This document shows positions 44,190 through 52,412 of a stretch of 64,000 bases of DNA, in pieces. Source of the stretch: Ornithinibacillus halophilus (lineage in GTDB: Bacteria > Bacillota > Bacilli > Bacillales > Amphibacillaceae); assembly GCF_900129485.1 (NCBI RefSeq), contig NZ_FQVW01000005.1:1-64000 (forward strand), read 5' to 3'. Position 1 is the stretch's first letter. Every line of letters begins with the position of its first letter. The position numbers and the translations under genes were made by a program. The notes beneath the pieces are model-generated. The model ran no database searches, was not told the origin of the DNA, and saw only the letters and a list, made by a program, of their open reading frames with translations.

Positions 44190-44735
44190 TTAAATATCAT
44201 ATTCCATTTCGTCATCTTCTTCTTCAGACTCTTCATCTTCAGGTTCTTCTTCTTTACTTCGTTTTTTACGAGATTTTTTGCCTTTTTTATCTTCTTTATC
44301 TTCCTTACCTTCTTTAGATTTGTCTTTGCTTTTCTTATCTCCACCACTACTTGATTCTTTCAATAATTGCTGTATTTTTTCAACTGCCTTAGGAGCAAAA
44401 TCAATCATTTTCTCATAAATATGTGTGTTCTCGTCTAAATGAACCATTTTAATCCCTTTTGGACTAACGATTAAAAAAGCAACAGGTGTGATGGAAACTC
44501 CTCCACCACTACCACCACCAAATGGCATACTTCCACCATCTTCACTACCTTGAGAATTACTAGAAACAAATTCACTCCCACCAGCAGCAAAGCCAAATCC
44601 TAATTTGGAAACCGGAATAATCACACTACCATCAGGAGATTCAATGGCATCTCCTATTATCGTATTGACCTCCACCATATCTTTTAAATTCTCCATTGCG
44701 GTGGTCATTAATCCTTGAATCGGATGTTCTTCCAT
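44190..44735 (-). CDS. gerW: Sporulation/germination protein YtfJ (GerW family)
   Basis: A 181-aa GerW/YtfJ-family protein. The conserved core (about 1-130) has HPIQGLMTTAMENLKDMV, IPVSKLGFGFAAGGSEF and the glycine-rich GGGSGGGVSITPVAFLI. It acts in spore germination in B. subtilis and is made in the forespore. The last 45 residues are an added tail of Lys/Asp/Glu repeats (KEDKEDKKGKKSRKKRSKEE), longer than in the 151-aa B. subtilis protein. Runs after ytfI with a 22-bp gap. Confidence 0.9.
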   Translation of the reverse strand: MEEHPIQGLMTTAMENLKDMVEVNTIIGDAIESPDGSVIIPVSKLGFGFAAGGSEFVSSNSQGSEDGGSMPFGGGSGGGVSITPVAFLIVSPKGIKMVHLDENTHIYEKMIDFAPKAVEKIQQLLKESSSGGDKKSKDKSKEGKEDKEDKKGKKSRKKRSKEEEPEDEESEEEDDEMEYDI

Positions 44736-44757
44736 GTTGATCCTCCTTCTGACAATT

Positions 44758-45372
44758 TTAAATATATGCTTCTTTTTTCACTGGGAAATTTCGCATAACT
44801 TTTAAAAACATATATATAGCTTTTCCTATTCGAATCGATACAATGCAATCAATCTTAGACTGCAAGAGTTTCTGTTGAAAGTTAGGTATCATTTCGATTG
44901 AGGGTTGTTTATTTAGGTTAGTTATTTCATGCAAGGCCCCGATTATCGTACCTTTGACCATCCATAAGCTCCCTGTTACAATGCCTGTTGAACTAGCATC
45001 GCCAGTTCCAATTGCTGTTTTCCAGTCAAGTTTTTTAATATTAATTTGTTGCATTGCTTCCTTAAATAGCTTCGTTCCTTGTTTCATCCAATGTTTGAAT
45101 GTTTTCAAATCTGTTTGAAAGGACTGCACTTCTTCCTGAATATCTATCTCCATTAAAGTATCCAACCAATCCTTTTCCCTATTATTTTCATACTTTCTTT
45201 CAATAGAAAGAAGCTGAATCCCATACAATCTAATAGCTACACTAATGCAATGGATATGGTTGTTATACGAATAATGCAATATTAAGTTTACTTTTGACAT
45301 GACAATAATGAATAGTAGAAGGAATAATATAAGACCAATAATCATCCATACCACAAAAACCACTCCATTCAT
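44758..45372 (-). CDS. ytfI: DUF2953 membrane protein YtfI
   Basis: A 204-aa protein with one N-terminal membrane helix (about 5-27) and a basic body with conserved Trp-containing regions. Position immediately before ytfJ and the DUF2953 pattern near the C-terminus (IDCIVSIRIGKAIY) match B. subtilis YtfI, presumed to act in sporulation. The start site has only a weak ribosome binding site. Confidence 0.8.
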   Translation of the reverse strand: MNGVVFVVWMIIGLILFLLLFIIVMSKVNLILHYSYNNHIHCISVAIRLYGIQLLSIERKYENNREKDWLDTLMEIDIQEEVQSFQTDLKTFKHWMKQGTKLFKEAMQQINIKKLDWKTAIGTGDASSTGIVTGSLWMVKGTIIGALHEITNLNKQPSIEMIPNFQQKLLQSKIDCIVSIRIGKAIYMFLKVMRNFPVKKEAYI

Positions 45373-45518
45373 ATCATTACAATAGTTTGCTACAATTTAC
45401 CAAATTTATCCCGTGAAAATAGAAAAAATAGCCTCTAATAATTCCTCTACGTAATTAGGATAATCAGACTGGAAATGATAAAATTACAGATAGCATGATA
45501 AGAATGGAGGAAAAATCA

Positions 45519-46316
45519 GTGTCAAACCGAAAAAATATCTTCTTTTATCAACATTACCGTGATTTAGAAGATAAATTACAACCTTTAATAAAGCTGGCTG
45601 AGGATAATAACTTTACACTCGTTGAAAATGCAAAAGAAGCTAATATTATATTTAGTGTTGGTGGGGATGGTGCATTCCTACAAGCCGTACGAAATACAGG
45701 ATTTCGTCAAGACTGTCTATATGTGGGAATTACTAAGGATAATGAATCAGGTTTATATTGTGACTTTAATTTAGATAATTTTAAAGAAATGTTACATACG
45801 ATGCAGCATGAAGAATTAGAGGTAAGACGTTTCCCTATGGTTGAAGTGTTAATCAATGGAGATAACTCTTTTTATTGCCTCAATGAAGTAAGCATTCGTT
45901 CTTCCATTATTAAGTCTATTGTTATTGATGTTCTTATTGATCAAGAGCATTTTGAGACTTTTCGTGGAGACGGTTTAATTGTTGCAACGCCAACAGGAAG
46001 CACAGGTTATAATAAATCAGTTAGTGGGGCAATCGTCGATCCGTTATTACCTAGTATGCAAGTATCAGAACTGGCCTCATTAAATAACAATCGGTACCGT
46101 ACATTAGGGAGTTCTTTTATTTTAGGAAAAGAGCGCACACTGCAATTAGAAGTAGTACAAGACGGAAATGATTATCCTATAGTTGGGTTAGATAATGAAG
46201 CATACTCCATACAAAATATTAAGGATTTAACAATTAGATTAAGTGATAAAGTAATCAAAACCGTTAAATTGAAAAATAATTCGTATTGGAATCGAGTAAA
46301 AAGAACGTTTTTGTAA
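45519..46316 (+). CDS. nadK2: NAD kinase 2
   Basis: A 265-aa NAD kinase that phosphorylates NAD to NADP. Diagnostic motifs are FSVGGDGAFLQ (GGDG), CLNEVSIRS (NE), and ATPTGSTGYNKSVSGAIV. Same length class as the second B. subtilis NAD kinase (YtdI). The start is GTG at 45519 with AATGGAGG 8 nt upstream; an upstream in-frame ATG at 45495 would place the ribosome site inside the gene. Divergent from ytfI. Confidence 0.94.
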   Translation: MSNRKNIFFYQHYRDLEDKLQPLIKLAEDNNFTLVENAKEANIIFSVGGDGAFLQAVRNTGFRQDCLYVGITKDNESGLYCDFNLDNFKEMLHTMQHEELEVRRFPMVEVLINGDNSFYCLNEVSIRSSIIKSIVIDVLIDQEHFETFRGDGLIVATPTGSTGYNKSVSGAIVDPLLPSMQVSELASLNNNRYRTLGSSFILGKERTLQLEVVQDGNDYPIVGLDNEAYSIQNIKDLTIRLSDKVIKTVKLKNNSYWNRVKRTFL

Positions 46317-46318
46317 TT

Positions 46319-46370
46319 AGGAAAAGCGCAGAGCACCCGCTTTGCGCTCGAAGCTAGACATCTTTGAAAG
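46319..46370. repeat. Shrunken copy of the GCGC-rich intergenic element, terminator-like
   Basis: GAAAAGCGCAGAGCACCC followed by GCTTTGCGCTCGAAGCTAGACATCT keeps both ends of the 2685-2812 element. The arms GCGCAGAGC and GCTTTGCGC form a hairpin only 10 bp after the nadK2 stop, so it may serve as the 3' end of nadK2. Confidence 0.7.
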
Positions 46371-46375
46371 AAGAA

Positions 46376-46403
46376 AGGACTACCCCGAATGGAGTAGTCC
46401 TTA
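46376..46403 (-). terminator. Intrinsic terminator of the SASP gene
   Basis: AAGGACTAC pairs with GTAGTCCTT around a CCCCGAATGGA loop, followed on the minus strand by TCTTCTTTC. Confidence 0.8.
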
Positions 46404-46423
46404 GCCATCATATTTTATTTTTA

Positions 46424-46627
46424 TTAACCTTGTGTTCCACCGAACTGTTGTTCAGCCATTTGTACAAGACGTTTTGTAATTTCTCCACCAACAGAACCGT
46501 TAGCTCGAGAAGTAGTATCAGCACCAAGTTGTACACCAAATTCTGATGCGATCTCATACTTCATTTGATCTAAAGCTTGTTGTGCACCAGGGACTACCAA
46601 TTGATTTGAGTTATTGTTGTTTGCCAT
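46424..46627 (-). CDS. ssp: Alpha/beta-type small acid-soluble spore protein
   Basis: A 67-aa SASP that coats and protects DNA in the dormant spore and is degraded on germination. The family's germination-protease site region [20 protein letters not shown] and the C-terminal [18 protein letters not shown] are complete. It has a strong ribosome site (CAAGGAGGTGAT) and a SigG promoter with exact spacing. SspA versus SspB-type cannot be distinguished here. Confidence 0.97.
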   Translation of the reverse strand: MANNNNSNQLVVPGAQQALDQMKYEIASEFGVQLGADTTSRANGSVGGEITKRLVQMAEQQFGGTQG

Positions 46628-46651
46628 GGTATATCACCTCCTTGGTACACT

Positions 46652-46681
46652 TATAATGTGTCGTTTGGAGATGATTCATTC
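46652..46681 (-). promoter_or_regulatory. SigG-type forespore promoter of the SASP gene
   Basis: Minus strand: -35 GAATG (46677-46681), spacer 18 bp, -10 CATTATA (46652-46658). Both hexamer-equivalents match the SigG consensus (GHATR-N18-CATNHTA) at every conserved position. Confidence 0.85.
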
Positions 46682-46721
46682 ACTTATTTTATTGGTAAGT
46701 GTTGGTTACATTATCTAAAAA

Positions 46722-47924
46722 TTACAGTAGGTCAGAAAAAGCATCTTCAACCTGCTTCTCATCAGATACTTGTACTACTTCAATTCCTTGTACTGCTTCT
46801 TCAATTAATTCTTCATAATCAAATTTAGACTCAAAATAATTTACACGATCACGCTTTGGTTTTGTCTTCGGTGCCTTTGGTACAAAAATCGTACAGCAAT
46901 CCTCATATGGTCTGATTGAGATATCGTACGTATCAATTTGCTTTGATATTTCAATAATCTCATCTTTATCCATTGTTATTAAAGGACGAATGATAGGATA
47001 GTTGGTAACTTCATTTATCGCATTCATACTATGCATCGTTTGACTGGCAACTTGACCTAAATTCTCTCCAGTTGCTAACGAAAGAATTCCTTCTTTTTGA
47101 CAGACACGTTCACTAATTCTTAACATCATACGTCGCATTACCGTCATACCGTATCCATCAGGTGTTTCTTGAAAAATACGTTGCTGTAATTTTGTAAAAG
47201 GTACAATGTGAATGTTAATTTTCGCCCCATAGCTTGTTAATTTTTCTGCTAAATCTAAAACCTTTTGCTTTGCACGCTCACTCGTAAATGGTGGTGATTC
47301 AAAGTGGATTGCTTCAATTTCAACTCCACGTTTCATTGCTAAATAACCAGCTACAGGACTATCAATTCCGCCTGAAAGAAGCAACAATGATTTTCCAGAA
47401 GTTCCTACAGGTAAACCTCCTGCTCCACGTATCACACTAGACGTAATATAGGTTGCTTCATTTCGGATTTCAACTTTAATTTCTAGATCAGGATGATGAA
47501 CATCAACTATATACCCTTCTGTATTACTTAACAAATGACCTCCAAGAACTTGATTTAAGTCTTGTGAGCGAACCGGGAACACTTTATTAATACGTTTCAC
47601 GGAAACTTTAAATGTTTTTACATTTTCCCCATTCTCAAGAGCAAATAAAGCTGCTTGTTTAATTTCTTCTAATTCATTTGGAATTTTTATCGCTAAACTG
47701 ATGCTATGAATTCCAAAAATGTTTTTAACCTTATTAATAATGGCATGGGGATCATGGCCATTTAATAAGACAAACATTCTTCCTTGAGTACGTTTGACCG
47801 AAACATCAGGAAATTCCTTTAATTTATGACGGATATTTTCTTGTAGTTTTCCAATAAATTTTTTACGGTTCTTTCCTTTTAAAGCAATTTCCCCGTAACG
47901 GATTAATATATGATCGTATTGCAT
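46722..47924 (-). CDS. thiI: tRNA 4-thiouridine synthase ThiI
   Basis: A 400-aa enzyme that makes 4-thiouridine at tRNA position 8 and supplies sulfur for thiazole. N-terminal ferredoxin-like and THUMP domains (1-170; YGEIALKGKNRKKF) precede the PP-loop ATPase with LLLSGGIDSPVAGYLAMKR. The catalytic cysteine region is PYEDCCTIFVPKAPKTKP. It lacks the rhodanese domain of E. coli ThiI, normal for Firmicutes. It follows its sulfur donor NifZ with a 14-bp gap. Confidence 0.95.
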   Translation of the reverse strand: MQYDHILIRYGEIALKGKNRKKFIGKLQENIRHKLKEFPDVSVKRTQGRMFVLLNGHDPHAIINKVKNIFGIHSISLAIKIPNELEEIKQAALFALENGENVKTFKVSVKRINKVFPVRSQDLNQVLGGHLLSNTEGYIVDVHHPDLEIKVEIRNEATYITSSVIRGAGGLPVGTSGKSLLLLSGGIDSPVAGYLAMKRGVEIEAIHFESPPFTSERAKQKVLDLAEKLTSYGAKINIHIVPFTKLQQRIFQETPDGYGMTVMRRMMLRISERVCQKEGILSLATGENLGQVASQTMHSMNAINEVTNYPIIRPLITMDKDEIIEISKQIDTYDISIRPYEDCCTIFVPKAPKTKPKRDRVNYFESKFDYEELIEEAVQGIEVVQVSDEKQVEDAFSDLL

Positions 47925-47938
47925 CGTTATCTACTCCA

Positions 47939-49075
47939 TTATAAGATTTCTTTTAATTGATCAATGCCTTTTCTTAGCTTATCCAAAAAGACATCAATTT
48001 CTTCTATTGTATTATCATACGATAAACTTACTCGTAAAGCGGAAGTTGCGCGCTCTTTTGAAAAGCCACAGGCAGCAATAATTCTACTTTCATCAGCTAA
48101 TTTCGATGAACACGCTGATTTTGTAGATATATAAATACCTTCCTCCCCTAACATATGAATCATAACTTCAGGTTTAATACCCGGAAGTGAAAAATTCATT
48201 ATATGTGGTGCGTTATTGCTAGGAGAATTAATTTCTACTAATGGAAAGTCACTTAAGTTATCGCGAAGATATTTGTTTAATGAATGAACATGATTTATTT
48301 CATCTAGTTCACGTTTCTTAATAATACGAAGTGCTTTTACCATCGCTACAACGCCAGCTACATTTTCAGTACCAGATCGTATTTTGCGCTCTTGTTCTCC
48401 CCCATGGAATAATGGAAATAATTTGGTACCACTTTTAATATATAGAATCCCAGTGCCCTTAAGTCCATGAATTTTATGCCCAGACATTGTACAAAGATCG
48501 ATTCCACTATTATTTAATTGTAATGGTATTTTTCCTAATCCTTGAACATAATCAACATGGAAGAAAATTTTCGGATGCGCCTTGGCTATTTCTCCAATCT
48601 CCTGTATTGGTTGTATTGAGCCTATTTCATTATTGATATGCATCACACTTATAAGAATGGTATCTTTTCGTATTGCATTACGTACATCTTCTACAGAAAC
48701 AACACCATCTTGATTAACGGGTAAAAATGTAATGTCAAAGCCTAGTTGTTTTAAACTTTCACAAGCTTCATATACAGAAGGGTGTTCAATTTCTGTCGTG
48801 ATGATGTGCTTCCCTCTATTCTGATGCTCGAGTGCAATACCTTTTATAGCGATATTATTTCCTTCTGTACCACCTGATGTAAAAATTACTTCTTCCTCTT
48901 TCACTTTTAGCAATTCGGCTGCTTGTTGTTTCGCTTTCAATAGTAATTTCTCTGTTTGACCTCCTAGTTGATGTATAGAGGAGGGGTTGGCGAAAAACTT
49001 ATCCGATACCTGCTGAAAACTAGCTAATACATCTGGATGGGGTTTAGTAGTTGCACTATTATCTAAATAGATCAT
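47939..49075 (-). CDS. nifZ: Cysteine desulfurase NifZ (IscS family)
   Basis: A 378-aa PLP enzyme that takes sulfur from cysteine. Motifs: MIYLDNSATTKPHPDV, FTSGGTEGNNIAI, the PLP lysine in SGHKIHGLKG, and the active cysteine in STKSACSSKLADESR. It is the dedicated sulfur donor for ThiI in Bacillus (B. subtilis NifZ, 381 aa). The pair is translated from one transcript. Confidence 0.94.
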   Translation of the reverse strand: MIYLDNSATTKPHPDVLASFQQVSDKFFANPSSIHQLGGQTEKLLLKAKQQAAELLKVKEEEVIFTSGGTEGNNIAIKGIALEHQNRGKHIITTEIEHPSVYEACESLKQLGFDITFLPVNQDGVVSVEDVRNAIRKDTILISVMHINNEIGSIQPIQEIGEIAKAHPKIFFHVDYVQGLGKIPLQLNNSGIDLCTMSGHKIHGLKGTGILYIKSGTKLFPLFHGGEQERKIRSGTENVAGVVAMVKALRIIKKRELDEINHVHSLNKYLRDNLSDFPLVEINSPSNNAPHIMNFSLPGIKPEVMIHMLGEEGIYISTKSACSSKLADESRIIAACGFSKERATSALRVSLSYDNTIEEIDVFLDKLRKGIDQLKEIL

Positions 49076-49132
49076 AAAATTACCCCCTATTAGAACATTT
49101 ATATCAATATGTTTAGTAATTTCACAAAACAG

Positions 49133-49177
49133 AGGGCTGTCATAAGAAAAGATTTAACCCTTTTCTTAGGCAGCCCT
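49133..49177 (-). terminator. Intrinsic terminator of ezrA
   Basis: AGGGCTGTCATAAGAAAA (49133-49150) pairs with TTTTCTTAGGCAGCCCT (49160-49176) with one bulge and mismatches. On the minus strand CTGTTTTG follows. Confidence 0.8.
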
Positions 49178-49205
49178 GTTTACGTGTAACTATTATACAC
49201 TATTA

Positions 49206-50897
49206 TTAATGAATAATCATTCGATTTTCCTCAATATATTCCAACGCATTAGGATCTACTTCTTTTAATGCTTTAACTGCTGTCTCTAAAGCCAATTCAT
49301 ATTCATAGGAACGGAATAAGCTTTCAGATTCAGATAGTTTAGCAGCCAATATTGGATATTTGCTACGGTATCGATTCGCATATTGGATAACTTGTTCTGT
49401 TAACTGAGCTTGTTCCAACATATCATCAGTTTGTTCTACTAATTGATTTAAAGTATCTTGTGCTTCAGATAATGCACGTTGAACACCAGCTATATCCAGT
49501 GGATGCTTATCTAATGACTCTAATACTTGTTTGTTTTTCTCGGTAGCATCATTCGATAATTTCCAAATATACTCAGGTACACCTGGGATGTTACTTTTCT
49601 TTACTTTACGATGAACCTGCTGCAACTGGTCTCTCATATCTGAAAGTTTTTCCTTGGCTTCAATTTCATCTTTTCGTAGGTTGTATACACTCAGTTTGAA
49701 ATCATCGTGTTTTTCCTTTAAAGCGTCTAGCTGTTCAAAACCGACTTCAAGTTTTTCTCTTAGTTCGGTATGTGTACGATCACTATCCTCTAGCTCATTC
49801 AATATTTCTTCAAATTGTTTATGCAATTGAGCAATACTCTGCTCCAATGATAAATATTTTTCCATGTCCTGGTCATCAAAATAATACGTTTTTTTCAATT
49901 CTTCTACATCTGTTTTCGTATTATTAAAGGACGCTGCTATTTCATCAAGTGATTCTTGATAGCTAGGAATTTGTGTTTCCATGAAATTTTTAGCGATGGC
50001 TTCTTTTTCAAGGAGTTGATACATCTCTTGGATTCTTTCATCTAACTCTTCCTTGAATACTTTAGCTTCTGATGTTTCCCCTTTTTCCAAGTCATTTACA
50101 AAGTCTAAAATACGCTGTTGATAATTATGAATTTCTTTTTCAAATCCTAAATGCTCAACACGATATCCATCTTCCTTCATTTCCTTGATGCCATTGTATA
50201 AATCGTCAATCTGTGATGGAAGTTCCTGTTTAAAAGCTTTATAAACAGCAGGAAATTCTTGGATTACGGTTTCTATACTAGACAATTCTTCTTTAATCGT
50301 ATCTACAAGGGTCTTTCCTTCTAAGTAATTACCAGAATTCACTAATTCATGATACTTATGTAGACTTTCGTCAAGTTCATCTAGTTCAACTTCAAAACGA
50401 ACTTCAGCTTTACCATATTGGAAACGATTTTGCGAAAGTTGTTTTCGTAACTCTTTTATCGTTGGTTGGATATGCTCGATTTCTTTTCGACTAGATTCTT
50501 CTGATTCCATTAATTCTTCTAGTTCTAACAAAATCTTTTCAATATCTTTTTCAATGGAGTGCAAAACTTGATCTGATTTACGAAGCGTCTTCTTAGCTGT
50601 CGGAAAACGATAACGATCTGCTGCTTCCTCTGCATCAAACAGGTATTCTTCGATGTCTGGAAGTTCCTTTGATAAAATTAATTCCCAACGCTCTTTCCAC
50701 GATTCAAACTTTTCTTGCGTTTCTCCTGAAAGATTAAGCTTCTTTATTCTTGAAAGTTGGGAGGTTATGTTACGGTTCATAATATCCATTTTCCAACCTT
50801 CTTGACGATCCACCTCATCATATACACGTTTACGCAAAATCAAACCTACAATAATAATTACAATAATAGCTAATAAAATTCCTATAAAGTACTCCAT
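49206..50897 (-). CDS. ezrA: Septation ring formation regulator EzrA
   Basis: A 563-aa protein that negatively controls FtsZ ring formation and joins the divisome. One N-terminal membrane helix (about 3-21, VIIIVGLILRKR) is followed by a long spectrin-like coiled-coil region through almost the whole length. Length equals B. subtilis EzrA (562 aa). The place between refZ and nifZ is the conserved one. Ribosome site GGGGGC upstream. The 240-bp gap upstream (50898-51137) holds no gene. Confidence 0.95.
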   Translation of the reverse strand: MEYFIGILLAIIVIIIVGLILRKRVYDEVDRQEGWKMDIMNRNITSQLSRIKKLNLSGETQEKFESWKERWELILSKELPDIEEYLFDAEEAADRYRFPTAKKTLRKSDQVLHSIEKDIEKILLELEELMESEESSRKEIEHIQPTIKELRKQLSQNRFQYGKAEVRFEVELDELDESLHKYHELVNSGNYLEGKTLVDTIKEELSSIETVIQEFPAVYKAFKQELPSQIDDLYNGIKEMKEDGYRVEHLGFEKEIHNYQQRILDFVNDLEKGETSEAKVFKEELDERIQEMYQLLEKEAIAKNFMETQIPSYQESLDEIAASFNNTKTDVEELKKTYYFDDQDMEKYLSLEQSIAQLHKQFEEILNELEDSDRTHTELREKLEVGFEQLDALKEKHDDFKLSVYNLRKDEIEAKEKLSDMRDQLQQVHRKVKKSNIPGVPEYIWKLSNDATEKNKQVLESLDKHPLDIAGVQRALSEAQDTLNQLVEQTDDMLEQAQLTEQVIQYANRYRSKYPILAAKLSESESLFRSYEYELALETAVKALKEVDPNALEYIEENRMIIH

Positions 50898-51137
50898 GCA
50901 ATATGCCCCCTAACTCCCTTAAAGAGGTCTCTATATATTCAAAATACAAATTAATAATTTATGTAGTTATTATGATACCATGTAATAGCGCATTTTGGCT
51001 AAAAAAAAAGAAAAAAATGACGAATTATACGATTTTTTTCTTTTATCCTTCTATTTTATTAAATAAAGCATATTGAAATCACTAAAACAACCTAAAGTCA
51101 CCAATTCTAAAATTGACTTTTATTTCAAATCGAACCA

Positions 51138-51764
51138 TCATGTAGTTGTTTTTTCTTTTGCTTGTTCAAAAATAAAATCTATCCATTTATGAATCACTTT
51201 TACGTAATTTTTGATAAATTTCTGATGTGAATAATCATTAGAAGTATAACTTTTCCATTCATGTTGAAGAAGGTATGGAGTTATAAGCATTCCTTTTAAC
51301 TGCATAAATAAGAAGTGGTGATTAAGCTTGAGGCTCTCATGTTGTTCCATCGTTTCTGTGAGAATACTTTTTAATAAATGGTTTTCCTTTGCTAGATAAG
51401 TAACCGATACCTCTCTTACGAATACGGAATCAATGGATAGTTCACGATGGATAAAACACGAGATTTGGTAGTTCTTATGTTTATATTGTATAATACTAGT
51501 TATTAATTTTTTTAATTTTTCTACTGGTTTTTCAGTTTCATATTCTTGTATTGTTTCTTCAATGGTTTCTAGATAGTCTTCATAATATCGAGTAACGGCA
51601 TATTCTAACAGTCCTTGTTTTCCTTTGAAATAATAACTGATCAAAGAAAGATTCACAGATGCTTTGGTGGCAATATCACGCACAGAAGTTCCATGAAAAC
51701 CTTTTTGATAGAACAAAGATAATGCTGCATCGATTACTCTTTGCTTAGATGTATTGGATTTCAT
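51138..51764 (-). CDS. refZ: TetR family cell-division regulator RefZ
   Basis: A 208-aa TetR-type DNA-binding protein. The helix-turn-helix (about 5-50) reads YQKGFHGTSVRDIATKASVN followed by LSLISYYFKGKQGLL. In B. subtilis RefZ binds five sites near the origin and controls FtsZ placement at sporulation. Position next to ezrA supports the name. Start ATG at 51764 with AAGGAG 8 nt upstream. Confidence 0.88.
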   Translation of the reverse strand: MKSNTSKQRVIDAALSLFYQKGFHGTSVRDIATKASVNLSLISYYFKGKQGLLEYAVTRYYEDYLETIEETIQEYETEKPVEKLKKLITSIIQYKHKNYQISCFIHRELSIDSVFVREVSVTYLAKENHLLKSILTETMEQHESLKLNHHFLFMQLKGMLITPYLLQHEWKSYTSNDYSHQKFIKNYVKVIHKWIDFIFEQAKEKTTT

Positions 51765-51888
51765 TGCTATCAACTCCTTAACATGGATTTAAACCATAAC
51801 CGTACTCATATTATTAAATACGACACAGACGGCCTAATTCCTGCAATTTTATGTCGACAATTTTTTCATATAGAAGGGAAGTTATACG

Positions 51889-52368
51889 ATGTTTCAAACG
51901 ACGAGCTATTCTGGTGATAAAGTAAAAGATTATGAACTCTTGCTTAAACAATTAAATTCTTTATTAGAAGGGGAAAACGATACGGTTGCCAATTTATCGA
52001 ATGCCTCTGCCTTGTTAAATCAATTTTTGGAAGATGTAAACTGGGTTGGTTTTTATATTTGGAAGAATGACGAACTAGTACTTGGGCCATTCCAAGGTTT
52101 ACCTGCATGTATTCGCATTCCATATGGAAAAGGTGTATGTGGGACAGCAGTAAAGGAACAAATAACGATGCGAATCGAAAATGTCCATCATTTCCCAGGG
52201 CATATTGCTTGTGACAGTGCTAGCCAATCTGAAATTGTAGTTCCAATTGTAAAAGAAGATGAAATATTTGGGGTGTTAGACATTGATAGCCCTTCATTAA
52301 ACAGGTTCGATGAAGTGGATCAAACCTATTTGGAGAAATTTGTGGATGCACTAGTTAAATTTATTTAA
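51889..52368 (+). CDS. Free methionine-(R)-sulfoxide reductase (GAF domain)
   Basis: A 159-aa GAF-domain enzyme of the fRMsr family (B. subtilis YtsP). The three family cysteines lie in LPACIRIPYGKGVCG and HIACDSASQSEIVVP. It reduces free methionine-R-sulfoxide. The start has GAAGGGAAG 7 nt upstream. Convergent with the GGDEF gene through a shared terminator. Confidence 0.93.
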   Translation: MFQTTSYSGDKVKDYELLLKQLNSLLEGENDTVANLSNASALLNQFLEDVNWVGFYIWKNDELVLGPFQGLPACIRIPYGKGVCGTAVKEQITMRIENVHHFPGHIACDSASQSEIVVPIVKEDEIFGVLDIDSPSLNRFDEVDQTYLEKFVDALVKFI

Positions 52369-52375
52369 AAATATA

Positions 52376-52408
52376 GAGGTCGCCTCATGTGGGGCAACCT
52401 CTTTTTTT
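52376..52408. terminator. Bidirectional terminator between fRMsr and GGDEF genes
   Basis: AGAGGTCGCCTC pairs with GGGGCAACCTCT around a short loop, followed by TTTTTTT on the plus strand. It ends both convergent genes. Confidence 0.88.
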
Positions 52409-52412
52409 AGGA

